This document shows positions 43,153 to 53,317 of a stretch of DNA of 64,000 nucleotides, piece by piece. Below the pieces are notes generated by a model. It searched no databases, was not told where the DNA came from, and saw only the letters and a program-made list of their open reading frames with translations. How positions within the stretch are numbered: the stretch's first letter is position 1; every line of letters begins with the position of its first letter. Origin of the DNA: Guptibacillus spartinae (GTDB lineage Bacteria > Bacillota > Bacilli > Bacillales > Guptibacillaceae). The position numbers were made by a program, and so were the translations under genes. Location of the stretch: positions 152,667-216,666 of the forward strand of contig NZ_JAQQWU010000007.1 of the NCBI RefSeq assembly GCF_028610625.1, written 5' to 3'.

Positions 43153-44892
43153 TTATCCCAATCGGTCTTGTACCTTACTCATAACTGATTTTCTAAGGTC
43201 AGCTAGTTTCCTTTGGCTGTTTTCTAAATTGTCTCCGTTCACTCCAAAATAAAACTTCACTTTTGGCTCTGTACCTGAAGGACGTAGGCAGAACCAAGAG
43301 CCATCTTCAAGTTTATACTTTAGTACATTCGAAGTAGGGAAATCAATTGGCTCACTTGCCCCTTCTTTTAGATACGTTCTTTTACTGATCTCATAATCCT
43401 CTACACTTTTGATGGCTACCCCAGCTGCTTCAGTAGGTGGCTCTTCACGGAACTTCGCTAGTAAGGAGACGATTTTTTCCGCTCCTTCTTTCCCTTTCAA
43501 CGTTAATGATTCAAGACCTTCTTGATAATAGCCATACTGCTCAAATACTTCAAGAAGTCCTTCATAAAGCGTCATACCTTTCGATTTATAAAATGCAGCA
43601 ACTTCTGCAGCAACAAGACATGCTTGAACAGCATCTTTATCTCGAACAAAGTCTCCAACAAGATAACCGTAGCTCTCTTCATATCCGAATAAGAAAGTAT
43701 GCTCTCCAGTCGTTTCAAATTCCTTAATTTTCTCACCAATAAATTTAAATCCAGTCAACGTATCATATGAAGTCAGGCCATTGTCTTCTGCAATCTTACG
43801 ACCGATTTCAGAAGTGACAATTGTTTTAAGGACTGCGCCATTTTGTGGAAGTACGCCTTTTTCTTTTTTCTGAGTAATAATGTAATTCAACAGAAGAGCT
43901 CCTGTTTGATTCCCAGTAAGAACAACGTACTTTCCTTCTTTATTCTTGACGGCTACACCCACACGGTCAGCATCAGGGTCAGTCGCCAAGAGCACGTCTG
44001 CATCCTGCTGTTCGCCATATTGAATAGCAAGTTCAAATGCCGCATGTTCTTCTGGGTTTGGAGAAGAGACTGTAGAGAAATTGGGATCAGGCTTCTCTTG
44101 TTCTTTTACAACAGTAACGTTCTTAAATCCATAAGCCTTAAGCCCTTCTCTAACAGGGATATTACCTGTTCCATGTAAAGGCGTAAAAACGATCTTTAAC
44201 TGCTCGCCCATTTCAGATAGTAGCGCCTGATTTACGCGTAGCGTTTTTAGTTGTTCTACATACTTTTGGTCAATCTCTTTGCCAATCATTTGTATGAGTC
44301 CTTTGCCCTTTAATTCACTTTCAGAAGAGACCGATACATCTAACTCATTTTCTACGCCATCAACGTAGGAAATCACTTCAGCTGCCGCTTTAGGTGGAAG
44401 CTGTCCACCATCCTCACCGTATACTTTGTATCCATTATATTCTGGTGGATTATGACTGGCTGTGATAACGATTCCAGCACAGGCGTTTAAGGTGCGTACC
44501 GCATAGGAAAGCTCAGGGGTAGGGCGTAGCTCATCAAAGACATATGTTTGAATGCCATGGGTCGCGAGCGTCTTAGCAGCTTCCATAGCAAACTCAGGAG
44601 ACTTGTGACGTGAATCGTATGCAATCGCTACCCCTTTCTTTTTATATTCTTCACCATTTGCTACTATGTATTGCGCTAAGCCTTCAGACGCTTTGCGAAT
44701 CGTATATAGATTCATCCGATTCGTACCTGGGCCGATTTCCCCACGCATGCCTCCGGTTCCAAATTCAAGATTTTTGTAAAAAGCATCTTCAAGTGCTTGA
44801 TCCTTACCACTAAGAGCTTCCAGATCCTTTTTTAATTCCTCATCAAGTGAAGTAGCCGATGTCCATCTTTTGTATTCGTTTTTCCAGTCCAT
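43153..44892 (-). CDS. pgcA: alpha-phosphoglucomutase PgcA
   Basis: 579 residues. Interconverts glucose-6-phosphate and glucose-1-phosphate, feeding UDP-glucose, glycolipid and teichoic-acid glucosylation. Phosphoserine S146 in [20 protein letters not shown], metal site [12 protein letters not shown], sugar-binding [11 protein letters not shown] and phosphate-binding [15 protein letters not shown] are all intact. GGGAGG precedes the start. In B. subtilis this enzyme (YhxB) has the same length class and is also linked to biofilm formation. Confidence 0.95.
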   Translation of the reverse strand: MDWKNEYKRWTSATSLDEELKKDLEALSGKDQALEDAFYKNLEFGTGGMRGEIGPGTNRMNLYTIRKASEGLAQYIVANGEEYKKKGVAIAYDSRHKSPEFAMEAAKTLATHGIQTYVFDELRPTPELSYAVRTLNACAGIVITASHNPPEYNGYKVYGEDGGQLPPKAAAEVISYVDGVENELDVSVSSESELKGKGLIQMIGKEIDQKYVEQLKTLRVNQALLSEMGEQLKIVFTPLHGTGNIPVREGLKAYGFKNVTVVKEQEKPDPNFSTVSSPNPEEHAAFELAIQYGEQQDADVLLATDPDADRVGVAVKNKEGKYVVLTGNQTGALLLNYIITQKKEKGVLPQNGAVLKTIVTSEIGRKIAEDNGLTSYDTLTGFKFIGEKIKEFETTGEHTFLFGYEESYGYLVGDFVRDKDAVQACLVAAEVAAFYKSKGMTLYEGLLEVFEQYGYYQEGLESLTLKGKEGAEKIVSLLAKFREEPPTEAAGVAIKSVEDYEISKRTYLKEGASEPIDFPTSNVLKYKLEDGSWFCLRPSGTEPKVKFYFGVNGDNLENSQRKLADLRKSVMSKVQDRLG

Positions 44893-45060
44893 AGTATGCC
44901 TCCCGTTATGTATAGCTTGTGATTGTAATCATTTCTAGAAAATCGACTGAAGTCCTGCCTTTTTGGTCAGATTTTCTCTTTATCCTTACCCAATCATAAT
45001 ACGAATCGGCTTCTCAGCCAATGCTATTTAGGAAAAAAACACCACTCCCTAAAAAACGAC

Positions 45061-45090
45061 AAAAAAAGCAAACCGCTTAGCGGCTTACTT
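45061..45090 (-). terminator. terminator of yhcX
   Basis: On the minus strand AAGCCGC-TAA-GCGGTTT, then GCTTTTTTTG. Confidence 0.8.
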
Positions 45091-46620
45091 TTTGTAGTGA
45101 ATTTCATATAAGTCTTTTCGACGATCTCGAAGTTGACGAACCGTTCCAGACTGACGCTGTCTTCTTAGAATTTCAAGGTCAACATCACCCACTACGACGG
45201 TCTCAATATTCGGGTGACATTCTCCAGCAATGCCGTCTCTTGAAAAGGCAAAGTCAGATGGTGTAAAAATGCCGGATTGGGCATACTGGACATCCATATT
45301 CTCTACTTGAGAAAGGTTGCCAATTGTACCAGCAATCACCGTATAAATTTGATTTTCAACTGCTCTAGCCTGCGCGCAGTAACGAACACGTAAATATCCT
45401 TGACGGTCATCTGTACAGAAAGGTGTAAAAAGAATATTTGCTCCTTTATCTGTTGCAATGCGACCGAGCTCTGGAAATTCGATATCATAACATATTTGAA
45501 TGGCGATTTTACCACAGTCTGTATCGAAAACCTCGATGCCATCAGAACCGTGAATTCCCCACCAGCGACGCTCATTCGGGGTAACGTGGATTTTATACTG
45601 CTTTTCAATCGTTCCATCTCTTCTAAATAAATAAGCAATATTGTAGATTTTTTCATCCTCTAATACAAAATGAGAACCGCCAATAATGTTGACATTGTAC
45701 TTAACTGCTAGTTCAGTGAATAGTTCAATATAAGGCTCTGTATACTCCGTTAATTTACGCACGGCTTTACTTGGAATTTTCTCATCCATAAACGACATGA
45801 GCTGCGTTGTAAAGATCTCAGGGAAAACGGCGAAATCAGAACCAAAGTCAGCTGCCACATCTACATAATATTCAACTTGGTTTGCAAACTCCTCAAAGGA
45901 AGAAATCTTCTTCATAGCATATTGAATGGCGCAGATCCGAACAGGGAAAGAGGACCTAAAGTGTCTTCTTGTCACTGCCTTATATTCAACGTTATTCCAT
46001 TCCATTAAGGTGGCAAACTGTTTAGACGCTTTATCATCTGGTAAGTAATTCGGATTGATCCTCATCACATTAAAACCATTCATTAGCTGGAACGTTAACA
46101 CGGGATCATAAATATTCTGGAATTTTACTTCTTCAACATATTCAGATGCCTTCATTTCATCTGCATGTTTGTGGTAATTCGGAATTCGACCACCAATAAT
46201 GATGCTCTTGACGTTTAATTCCCGTGCAAGGTCTTTACGTGCATCGTATAAGCGCTTGCCGATCTTCATTCTTCGATATTCAGGGTGAACCATTACTTCA
46301 ATTCCATAGAGGTTATATCCATCGGGATTATGATTTGTTATGTACCCTTCATCCGTAATATCGTCCCATGTGTGCTGATCATCATATTCATCAAAGTTAA
46401 CCATTAGACTTGAACATGAACCAATTATCTCACCCTCCAGCTCTACGCAAAACTGGCCTTCCGGAAAAATATCGAGGTGACTTTCAAGATGTTCTCGTTT
46501 CCAGGGATCCATTCCCGGGAAGCACTTTTTTTGCAATGCTAGAATTTCTTCTATATCTTCGTGACGAATTTGTCTAATCTCAATCTTTTTTTCGAATTTC
46601 GATACGTCTAATTCTGACAT
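45085..46620 (-). CDS. yhcX: GNAT acetyltransferase fused to carbon-nitrogen hydrolase, YhcX-like
   Basis: 511 residues in two domains. Residues about 12-170 form a GNAT fold with VMVHPEYRRMKIGKRLYDARKDLA as the acetyl-CoA loop. Residues about 215-490 form a nitrilase-type domain with glutamate in FAVFPEIFTT, lysine in YKIHVTPNERRWW and cysteine in IAIQICYDIEFPE. The same fusion is found in YhcX of B. subtilis. Substrates unknown. The start at 46620 is preferred because GGAGGG is 6-7 nt upstream. Confidence 0.92.
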   Translation of the reverse strand: MSELDVSKFEKKIEIRQIRHEDIEEILALQKKCFPGMDPWKREHLESHLDIFPEGQFCVELEGEIIGSCSSLMVNFDEYDDQHTWDDITDEGYITNHNPDGYNLYGIEVMVHPEYRRMKIGKRLYDARKDLARELNVKSIIIGGRIPNYHKHADEMKASEYVEEVKFQNIYDPVLTFQLMNGFNVMRINPNYLPDDKASKQFATLMEWNNVEYKAVTRRHFRSSFPVRICAIQYAMKKISSFEEFANQVEYYVDVAADFGSDFAVFPEIFTTQLMSFMDEKIPSKAVRKLTEYTEPYIELFTELAVKYNVNIIGGSHFVLEDEKIYNIAYLFRRDGTIEKQYKIHVTPNERRWWGIHGSDGIEVFDTDCGKIAIQICYDIEFPELGRIATDKGANILFTPFCTDDRQGYLRVRYCAQARAVENQIYTVIAGTIGNLSQVENMDVQYAQSGIFTPSDFAFSRDGIAGECHPNIETVVVGDVDLEILRRQRQSGTVRQLRDRRKDLYEIHYKK

Positions 46621-46693
46621 CTGTTTTCCCTCCACTTTAGATCTATTTTACTATATACCCTATTTACATCAGTTTGTACCTTGATTTTATCAT

Positions 46694-46728
46694 ATAAAAA
46701 GAGAGGAGACTGACGACGTCAGTCTCCC
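46694..46728 (-). terminator. terminator of yhcV
   Basis: On the minus strand GGAGACTGACG / CGTCAGTCTCC with a 1-nt loop (effectively larger), then TCTCTTTTT. Confidence 0.85.
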
Positions 46729-46733
46729 TGGCT

Positions 46734-47165
46734 TTACGCCTTTGGAGCTCCATTTTGAGAAATGCTGGATAGTGCTGGCCCTGCTTCTTGTTGATCAGGG
46801 GTTTTCGTTGCAAAATCCCCAAGTGAGACCATACCAACAACCTGATTGTTTTCTACGACAGGTAAGCGGCGAATTTGATGTTGAGCCATTAAAGCTGTCG
46901 CTTCGTCTGCACTCATGTTTGACGTGGCTGAAACAATGTTATTAGACATACATTGACTCACCTGACAATTGGCATTTCCTCCAGTCGCAGTAGCACGAGT
47001 CGTGATATCCCGATCCGTAACCATCCCACAAAGCTGACCGTTTTTCATAACTGGTAATGAGCCAATATTGTATTGGTTCATTAATGCAGCTGCTTCTTGA
47101 ATGGACTGCTCTGGTGTGACTGACACAATGTTCTTAGACATGAGGTTTTGCAGGTTGTTTTGCAC
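46734..47165 (-). CDS. yhcV: CBS-domain pair protein YhcV
   Basis: 143 residues made of two CBS motifs: NIVSVTPEQSIQEAAALMNQYNIGSLPVM with VTDRDITTRA, and NIVSATSNMSADEATALMAQHQIRRLPVV with GMVSLGDFA. Such pairs bind adenosyl nucleotides; the partner is unknown. GTG at 47165 has GGGAGGA at good spacing; an ATG at 47171 abuts the site. A perfect GGAAAGCC-AC-GGCTTTCC palindrome at 47201-47218 lies just upstream. Confidence 0.88.
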   Translation of the reverse strand: MQNNLQNLMSKNIVSVTPEQSIQEAAALMNQYNIGSLPVMKNGQLCGMVTDRDITTRATATGGNANCQVSQCMSNNIVSATSNMSADEATALMAQHQIRRLPVVENNQVVGMVSLGDFATKTPDQQEAGPALSSISQNGAPKA

Positions 47166-47249
47166 GAGCATTCCTCCCAGGTTGTAGGATTATTGAGCTA
47201 GGAAAGCCACGGCTTTCCACCGTTATAGTTTAAACTCAAGCCATTCATT

Positions 47250-48119
47250 TTATTTTTCCTTTTTATGTGAAATCAAATTATTTTCGGTATGGAAGGTGAT
47301 ATTCTTTCCATCACTCGTTGCAATAATTGTTCCAATTTGATCTGTTCTTAGAATAGAAATATCATTTCCACTTAACCTCTGAAGCACTTCGTGATCCGGA
47401 AAATGATAGCGATTATCCTTTCCAACTGAAATAACTGCCGTTTCAGGACTGACGGCTTTTATAAATGCATCTGTCGTTGCAGAGATTGCTCCATGATGGC
47501 CAATTTTTAATACATCATTTTGCAACTGCTTCTTTTTTAAACGATTCAGCATTTGCTTTTCTACTTCTACACCAGCATCTCCCATTAACAAAAAGCGATT
47601 CTCTTCATGCTTGAGCATTAAAACAGCACTATAATCGTTAAAATCCTCATATTCCGCATTTTCAGAAGGAGAAATAACCTGCACACTAACACGACGTCCA
47701 AGTTTAATTTTCACACCTTTATGAGCATTCATAATAGGAATTTCTTTCTTCTTAATTTCCTTAAGTAATGATTTATAGTGAGTTGTAGGATATGACACGT
47801 CAGGCATCAGAACCCGATCTACTTCAAAATTTTGTATCACATCATCCATCCCACCAATATGATCATGATGGGGATGGGTCGCTACAATATAGTCTAACTG
47901 AGTAATTCCAAGTTTTTTTAAATACTCACTAACCATTTTTCCATCCGCGTTATCACCAGCGTCCACTAACATTGTTTCTTCTCCAAATGTAATTAAAATA
48001 CTATCAGCCTGTCCAACGTCCAGGAAATGGACCTCCACCAAATTGGTTTGTGCCGTTACCTTACAAGGCATTTGTAATACGATAAGGAGGGAGAAAAAAA
48101 GAGCGCATAAAAACTTCAT
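47250..48119 (-). CDS. secreted metallo-beta-lactamase-fold hydrolase, ComEC C-terminal-like
   Basis: About 289 residues. A signal peptide (to about AQT, residue 25) is followed by the hydrolase: VHFLDVGQADSILITFG, zinc motif THPHHDHIGG, LLMGDAGVEVE, KIGHHGAISATT and VISVGKDNRYHFPD. This is the free-standing version of the soluble domain of the DNA-uptake protein ComEC, and may act as an extracellular nuclease or phosphodiesterase. Three ATGs in a row follow AGGAGGA; the third (48119) has the best spacing. Confidence 0.87.
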   Translation of the reverse strand: MKFLCALFFSLLIVLQMPCKVTAQTNLVEVHFLDVGQADSILITFGEETMLVDAGDNADGKMVSEYLKKLGITQLDYIVATHPHHDHIGGMDDVIQNFEVDRVLMPDVSYPTTHYKSLLKEIKKKEIPIMNAHKGVKIKLGRRVSVQVISPSENAEYEDFNDYSAVLMLKHEENRFLLMGDAGVEVEKQMLNRLKKKQLQNDVLKIGHHGAISATTDAFIKAVSPETAVISVGKDNRYHFPDHEVLQRLSGNDISILRTDQIGTIIATSDGKNITFHTENNLISHKKEK

Positions 48120-48225
48120 CATCATTCCTCCTGTTTTTTCTTAACGTTAGTATGCGCCTTCCCTTCATAACTAAAAGCATTGGTTTAGAAATGTTGTTGG
48201 TAGTCAGTAACAAGTTCTACCAATA

Positions 48226-48252
48226 GAAAAAAACTTCCCATTCAGGGAAGCT
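48226..48252 (-). terminator. terminator of yhbH
   Basis: On the minus strand AGCTTCCC / GGGAAGTT around TGAAT, then five T. Confidence 0.85.
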
Positions 48253-49422
48253 TTACGAACGTACTTCTTCTTCTTTTCGAAAGAAACTTTTCATGGCGTG
48301 ATAGACGTCTTTTTTCTCCTTTAAGATATAATGCCTAAATTTCGGATCGTGAATATTTTTATATGCGCTCATTAACGTGGAATGGCGGTTATAGGCATTT
48401 ACTTCTCCATAACCAAACATATTCGATACCTTCATTATCTGGTTAACCAGCTTAACACACCTTGTATTGTCAGAGGTTAAATTATCACCATCTGAGAAAT
48501 GAAAAGGATAGATATTATAGCGAGATGGAGAATATTTTTCATCAATTAATTCAAGGGCTTTTCGATAGGCTGATGAACAAATCGTTCCCCCGCTTTCTCC
48601 TTTTGAAAAAAAATCGTCTTCTGTGACGACTTTGGCTTCAGTATGATGAGCGATAAACTCAATTTCCACTGTTTCATATTTAGATCTAAGAAAACGGGAC
48701 ATCCAGAAGAAAAAGCTTCGTGCCATATACTTTTCCCATTTTCCCATCGAGCCACTCGTATCCATCATGGCAAGAACAACTGCTTTGGATTCACGCCTGA
48801 TTTCTTCATTCCATGTTTTAAAACGAAGATCATCTTGATAAATTGGCGCAATGGCTGGTTTTCCACTAATGGCATTTCGCTTATATGCTGTTAGAATCGT
48901 ACGTTTCTTATCAATGTTACCCATCAGACCTGTTTTTCGAATATCATTAAATTCCACTTTCTTCTTCACAACATCTGCCGTTTCTTTTTCGCGTAAATTG
49001 GGCAATTCAAGTTCTTTAAATAAAATATCCTGAAGTTCTACAAGAGATACTTCTGCTTCGTAATAATCTTCACCCGGTTGATCACCGGCACCTTCACCCT
49101 TACCTGCTCCGGGCTGTTTTTCACCAGAGCCATCGCGTGCCACTACGTCTCCCACCTGGCTATCGCCTTCACCCTGCCCAACGTGTTTTGATTTATCATA
49201 GTTATAACGAATTTTATATTCATCAAGTGATCGTATTGGTATTTTAATGACATCTCGACCGTTGGAAAGAATAATGTTCTCTTCACTGATGAGATCCGGG
49301 AGATTGTTTTGGATAGCATCCTGAACTTTTTCGGCATGGCGTTGTTGATCCTGATAGCCTTTTCGGTGGAGGGACCAATTCTCCTGAGAGACGACGAAAT
49401 TGTTGGAATCTTTGTCTTTCAT
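48253..49422 (-). CDS. yhbH: sporulation protein YhbH (UPF0229)
   Basis: 389 residues. The N-terminal half is charged, with a glycine-rich low-complexity stretch (GVDVV to [14 protein letters not shown], about 90-125). A von Willebrand A-like domain has the MIDAS motif MMDTSGSMG and later [13 protein letters not shown] and [10 protein letters not shown]. YhbH (YeaH in enterics) is functionally linked to the kinase PrkA and to SpoVR. AAGGAGGGG precedes the start. It is followed upstream by two small genes and prkA on the same strand. Confidence 0.94.
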   Translation of the reverse strand: MKDKDSNNFVVSQENWSLHRKGYQDQQRHAEKVQDAIQNNLPDLISEENIILSNGRDVIKIPIRSLDEYKIRYNYDKSKHVGQGEGDSQVGDVVARDGSGEKQPGAGKGEGAGDQPGEDYYEAEVSLVELQDILFKELELPNLREKETADVVKKKVEFNDIRKTGLMGNIDKKRTILTAYKRNAISGKPAIAPIYQDDLRFKTWNEEIRRESKAVVLAMMDTSGSMGKWEKYMARSFFFWMSRFLRSKYETVEIEFIAHHTEAKVVTEDDFFSKGESGGTICSSAYRKALELIDEKYSPSRYNIYPFHFSDGDNLTSDNTRCVKLVNQIMKVSNMFGYGEVNAYNRHSTLMSAYKNIHDPKFRHYILKEKKDVYHAMKSFFRKEEEVRS

Positions 49423-49688
49423 GCCTTATTCCCCTCCTTAAAAAAATAAAATTTCTATCGGAAATTTATTCAAAGATCGATGATCGCTCATGATGTTTGT
49501 TCAAAAGCAGCATGCTACTATGGACATCCTCTAGCTGCGTTGAATAGTATACTTTATCCTATGCAAATACAAGCGATAATTGACAATTAATTCTGACAAA
49601 TTGGCGTTTTATCGAACTTATCAGTTGAATTGGACAAAATAAAGGCTCACCCTCTTCCCCTTTTACTAATCCTAAGATTATTCTTCAA

Positions 49689-49717
49689 AAAAAATAACCC
49701 CCATTTGGGAGTTATTG
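49689..49717 (-). terminator. terminator of the 55-residue gene
   Basis: On the minus strand AATAACTCCC / GGGGGTTATT around AAAT, then TTTTTTG; includes the stop codon. Confidence 0.85.
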
Positions 49718-49879
49718 TTTCTTATTTTTCTTTTCGTGCTGTGCAGGATCTGGAAGTCGACCTTTTTTCTTTAGTTCATCATTTGTGTCTAGTTCTTCCA
49801 TTTCTTTACCAAGCTCCTGCATTTCCTGTTCATCCATTGCCATAGAGCTATTTTCTGGTTTATCTTTTCGGTCTGCCAT
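49712..49879 (-). CDS. small highly charged protein, 55 residues
   Basis: MADRKDKPENSSMAMDEQEM at the N-terminus, then EELDTNDELKKKGRLPDPAQ and a lysine-rich end. No hydrophobic segment and no cysteine. GAGGTGATG lies 6 nt before the ATG and a terminator follows the stop, which together make a convincing small gene. It sits 60 nt downstream of the signal peptidase gene on the same strand. Function unknown. Confidence 0.7.
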   Translation of the reverse strand: MADRKDKPENSSMAMDEQEMQELGKEMEELDTNDELKKKGRLPDPAQHEKKNKKQ

Positions 49880-49939
49880 TATGCATCACCTCATTAATCA
49901 ACGTACCCAGATCTCATCCATTATTAACTTATTTTCTTA

Positions 49940-50497
49940 TTATTTTTCAAACGTAAAGTCGAATTTTTCAAGCGGCCAGTAACGAAGGTTTACTTCTCCG
50001 ACTACTTGCTCCATGGGAACAAAACCAATATGGCGACTATCATAACTATGTCTACGATTATCGCCCATAAGAAATAAAAAGCCCTCCGGAACTTTCATCT
50101 TACCTGTCTTATCTTCGAGATTAAAATTTTCCGTTAAATTTCCGTTAAAAATGTCTTCTTTATATTGTTCAAGATAAGGTTCGCTCATCTTCTCACCATT
50201 CACATAGAGATCATCATTTTTGTATTCAATCGTATCCCCTGGAAGACCAATGACTCTCTTAATGTAATCTTCTTGTTCGTTCGCATGAAATACCACAAGA
50301 TCAAACCGATCAGGTTCAGATACTTCATAACCAATTTTATTAATGATTAAACGATTCCCGTCTTGAATCGTTGGCATCATCGATTCACCATGTACCACAT
50401 AATTCGTTATGAGAAATTCACGAATAACAATCGCAAGGACGACAGCTATTGAAAAAGCCTTTACCCACTCCCAAAGCGGATTGCGTTCCTTCTTCAT
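49940..50497 (-). CDS. type I signal peptidase
   Basis: 185 residues, the length of the SipS/SipT group of bacilli. One N-terminal membrane helix (about 10-30), then catalytic S39 in HGESMMPTI and K80 in DYIKRVIGLPGD, and the C-terminal box MGDNRRHSYDSRHIG. It removes signal peptides outside the membrane. AGAGG precedes the start. It lies between prkA and yhbH on the same strand, where B. subtilis has those two genes side by side. Confidence 0.94.
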   Translation of the reverse strand: MKKERNPLWEWVKAFSIAVVLAIVIREFLITNYVVHGESMMPTIQDGNRLIINKIGYEVSEPDRFDLVVFHANEQEDYIKRVIGLPGDTIEYKNDDLYVNGEKMSEPYLEQYKEDIFNGNLTENFNLEDKTGKMKVPEGFLFLMGDNRRHSYDSRHIGFVPMEQVVGEVNLRYWPLEKFDFTFEK

Positions 50498-50614
50498 CTC
50501 AAACCTCTTTTCAATACGTCTTTACGTCTAATCTATCACTCCTAATAAGCTCGCACAAGCGCACCTACCATTGTAAGCGATTACAAATAAAGTGAATTGC
50601 ACATTGACACACTC

Positions 50615-50649
50615 CAAAAAGCATACCCCCAAAAGAGGTATGCTTTTTG
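50615..50649 (-). terminator. terminator of prkA
   Basis: CAAAAAGCATACC pairs perfectly with GGTATGCTTTTTG around a 9-nt loop. Confidence 0.88.
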
Positions 50650-50653
50650 AATG

Positions 50654-52549
50654 TTATCTGTTTAGGAGACTTCCCACATAACGAAGGAGTTCATTGGCTG
50701 AAATGGAATTATACCCATGTTCATCAATGAGACGAGCAATAACCTCATTGATCTTTTTAAGCTGGTTCTCATTTGGTGTTTTTGAAGATGTCGTAATTTT
50801 CACAACATCTTTCAAATCTGCAAACAATTTTTTCTGAATCGCTTCTCTTAAACGCTCATGAGAATTGTAATCAAATTTCTTACCTTTCCTAGCATAAGCA
50901 GAGATTCGAATTAAGATTTCTTCACGGAAGGCTTTTTTCGCATTTTCAGAAATGCCTATTTGCTCTTCAATTGAACGCATGAGTTTGTCATCCGGACTCA
51001 TTTCTTCACCAGTCAATGGATCGCGCAACTTATTTTTATTACAGTATGCTTCTACGTTATCAAGATAATTATCCATTAACGTCTTCGCACTTTCTTCATA
51101 GGAGTATACAAAAGCTTTTTGTACTTCTTTCTTCGCAATTTCATCGTATTCTTTCCGTGCAATCGAGATGAAGTTCATATAACGCTCTTTGTCTTCCTTC
51201 GAAATAGAGGCATGTTGATCCAGTCCATCCTTCAATGAACGAAGGACATCTAAAGCATTAATGGACGGTACTTCTTTTCGTATAATAGTCGATGAAATAC
51301 GGTTGATGACATATCGTGGATCAATCCCACTCATTCCTTCGTCCGAATGCTCTTTATGAAGCTCATCCACATCGACTTGATTGAATCCTTCTACAATCTC
51401 TCCATCATACAAACGCATTTTCTTAACAAGATCAACGCCCTGGCGATTGGTATCTTTTAATCTTGTGAGGATCGAGAAGATCGCCGCTACTCTTAGCGCG
51501 TGAGGGGCAATATGAACGTCTGCCACATCACTTTCACGAATCATTTTCTCGTAAATACGTTCTTCCTGGCTCACTTTCAAGTTATATGGAACCGGCATAA
51601 CAATAATACGAGAGTGGAGTGCCTCATTCTTTTTGTTTGAAATAAACGAGCGGTACTCCGCTTCATTCGTGTGAGCTACAACGAGTTCATCAGCTGAAAT
51701 TAAAGCAAAGCGACCAGCTTTAAAATTTCCTTCTTGTGTGAGTGACAGCAAATGCCATAGAAACTTTTCATCACACTTTAACATTTCCTGGAACTCCATC
51801 ATACCGCGATTTGCTTTATTTAACTCCCCATCAAACCGATAAGCTCTTGGATCAGACTCGGATCCAAACTCAGCAATCGTAGAAAAGTCGATGCTACCTG
51901 TTAAATCTGCAATATCCTGAGACTTAGGATCGGAAGGACTAAAGGTACCAATACCTGTCCGCTTATCTTCGTTAAAGAAAATGCGTTCAACCATGACATC
52001 TTCAATTCTGCCGCCATACTCCTGCTCAAGACGCATAACGTTAAGCGGAGAGAGGCTTCCTTCAATTCGAATGCCATATTCCTCATGGAACTCATCTCGT
52101 AAATGATGTGGTATCAAATGAAGTGGATCTTCATGCATCGGACACCCTTTAATCGCATATACGGCGCCTGAATCTTCATGAGAATATTTTTCCAAACCTC
52201 TTTTTAATACAGTAACTAGCGTTGATTTACCACCACTAACTGGTCCCATTAACAAGAGGATACGTTTCCGAACATCTAATCGTTTTGCAGCTGGATGAAA
52301 ATATTCTTCGACGAGACGTTCAATGGCTTCCTCAAGCCCATACAGTTCTTCACTAAAAAAAGAATAACTTCGTTTCCCGTCAACTTCTTCGATCCCTGCA
52401 TCTTTTATCATATTATAAACACGTGAATGAGCTGACTGCGCTACTTCAGGTCGTTCCCGGATAATGTCTAAATACTCGCTGAAGGTTCCTTCCCACTTCA
52501 GCCGCCTTTCATCTTCTCGATGCTGCTGGATTTTACGTAAGATATCCAT
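50654..52549 (-). CDS. prkA: serine protein kinase PrkA
   Basis: 631 residues, the exact length of B. subtilis PrkA. The N-terminal AAA+ part has Walker A LLMGPVSGGKSTLV and FFNEDKRTGIGTFSPSDPKSQD; the C-terminal region resembles kinases of the PrkA family. PrkA affects sporulation through sigma-K-dependent genes, and protease activity has also been reported. GGAGGGGGC precedes ATG 52549; an earlier in-frame codon lacks a site. It has its own terminator, so it is separate from the signal peptidase and yhbH. Confidence 0.96.
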   Translation of the reverse strand: MDILRKIQQHREDERRLKWEGTFSEYLDIIRERPEVAQSAHSRVYNMIKDAGIEEVDGKRSYSFFSEELYGLEEAIERLVEEYFHPAAKRLDVRKRILLLMGPVSGGKSTLVTVLKRGLEKYSHEDSGAVYAIKGCPMHEDPLHLIPHHLRDEFHEEYGIRIEGSLSPLNVMRLEQEYGGRIEDVMVERIFFNEDKRTGIGTFSPSDPKSQDIADLTGSIDFSTIAEFGSESDPRAYRFDGELNKANRGMMEFQEMLKCDEKFLWHLLSLTQEGNFKAGRFALISADELVVAHTNEAEYRSFISNKKNEALHSRIIVMPVPYNLKVSQEERIYEKMIRESDVADVHIAPHALRVAAIFSILTRLKDTNRQGVDLVKKMRLYDGEIVEGFNQVDVDELHKEHSDEGMSGIDPRYVINRISSTIIRKEVPSINALDVLRSLKDGLDQHASISKEDKERYMNFISIARKEYDEIAKKEVQKAFVYSYEESAKTLMDNYLDNVEAYCNKNKLRDPLTGEEMSPDDKLMRSIEEQIGISENAKKAFREEILIRISAYARKGKKFDYNSHERLREAIQKKLFADLKDVVKITTSSKTPNENQLKKINEVIARLIDEHGYNSISANELLRYVGSLLNR

Positions 52550-52702
52550 TACGAGCCCCCTCCAAGTTTGATTCATCGGATTTAATACATGTTATGCAGG
52601 GATGTCCTATAACATTCGGCTTTCTTTTCGAACGTAAAGACAGGGGTAAGGACTAAAAGTGTTCGCGTAAAAGAGAGATCACAAAAACGTTATAACACAA
52701 AC

Positions 52703-52730
52703 AAAAAGAGCCGGCTAAGCCGGCTCTCAC
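52703..52730 (-). terminator. terminator of the monooxygenase gene
   Basis: On the minus strand AGAGCCGGCT / AGCCGGCTCT, then TTTTG; perfect 10-bp stem. Confidence 0.87.
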
Positions 52731-52732
52731 TC

Positions 52733-53038
52733 TTACGTATGATAAACAACAGTAAACTCACTAAGCTCATTACCAGTTGCGGGTGATTTCTCTTTCGATT
52801 CCCGTTTTTCTTTATGAGCATTCTTAAAGGAATCTGAATGCACCCAGTTCTGATAAGCCTCTTCATTTTCCCACTTCGTAAACACAATTAACTTTCCATT
52901 CTCAGCTGATTGTTCAAGGAACATAAACTCCAAGCAACCTTCTACATTTTTCATACTTTCCGCACTCTTCCCAAAACGTTGTTTCATCATGTCCTTCGCT
53001 TCATCTGGTACCTTTAATTCATTCATGACTACATACAT
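52733..53038 (-). CDS. antibiotic-biosynthesis-monooxygenase-fold protein, HmoA/IsdG-like
   Basis: 101 residues with a ferredoxin-like ABM fold: MYVVMNELKVPDEAKDMM, GCLEFMFLEQS, VFTKWENEEAYQNWVHSDSFKNAHK. The Asn (residue 6), Trp and His positions in NWVHSDSFKNAH parallel haem-degrading monooxygenases of the IsdG/Hmo type, so haem breakdown for iron is the likely role. AAAGGAGG precedes the start. Monocistronic. Confidence 0.8.
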   Translation of the reverse strand: MYVVMNELKVPDEAKDMMKQRFGKSAESMKNVEGCLEFMFLEQSAENGKLIVFTKWENEEAYQNWVHSDSFKNAHKEKRESKEKSPATGNELSEFTVVYHT

Positions 53039-53138
53039 GATCGAATACCTCCTTTATCTTTCTAGCTCTATCTTATCGAATAACTGCATTTTTTTCCAAT
53101 TCAAACCACCCCTCACACCAGGAATTCCCTCCAAAACA

Positions 53139-53167
53139 TTCACACCATACCGCACATGGTTTATAAT
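53139..53167 (+). promoter_or_regulatory. strong sigma-A promoter of the 34-residue gene
   Basis: TTCACA (53139-53144), exactly 17 nt, TATAAT (53162-53167). Matches 5/6 and 6/6. Confidence 0.75.
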
Positions 53168-53211
53168 GAGAGATAGATTTGGACACAATTTTACCTGAGG
53201 AGGATGAGACC

Positions 53212-53316
53212 ATGAGTTTCCTGGGTATTTTAGTAGTAATCCTGGCATTCCTAGCAGCAATCTTCACCGCCGGCTACAACGACCGACCAAGCAAAACCAA
53301 AAAAGGTAGTCGGTAA
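53212..53316 (+). CDS. 34-residue single-helix membrane protein
   Basis: MSFLGILVVILAFLAAIFTA at the N-terminus is a membrane helix, followed by a basic tail ending KTKKGSR. GAGGAGG lies about 7 nt before the ATG and a near-consensus promoter stands 45 nt upstream. The stop is only 1 nt before repeat array 2, so its transcript probably runs through the array to the terminator at 53758. Too short for family assignment. Confidence 0.7.
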   Translation: MSFLGILVVILAFLAAIFTAGYNDRPSKTKKGSR

Positions 53317-53317
53317 C

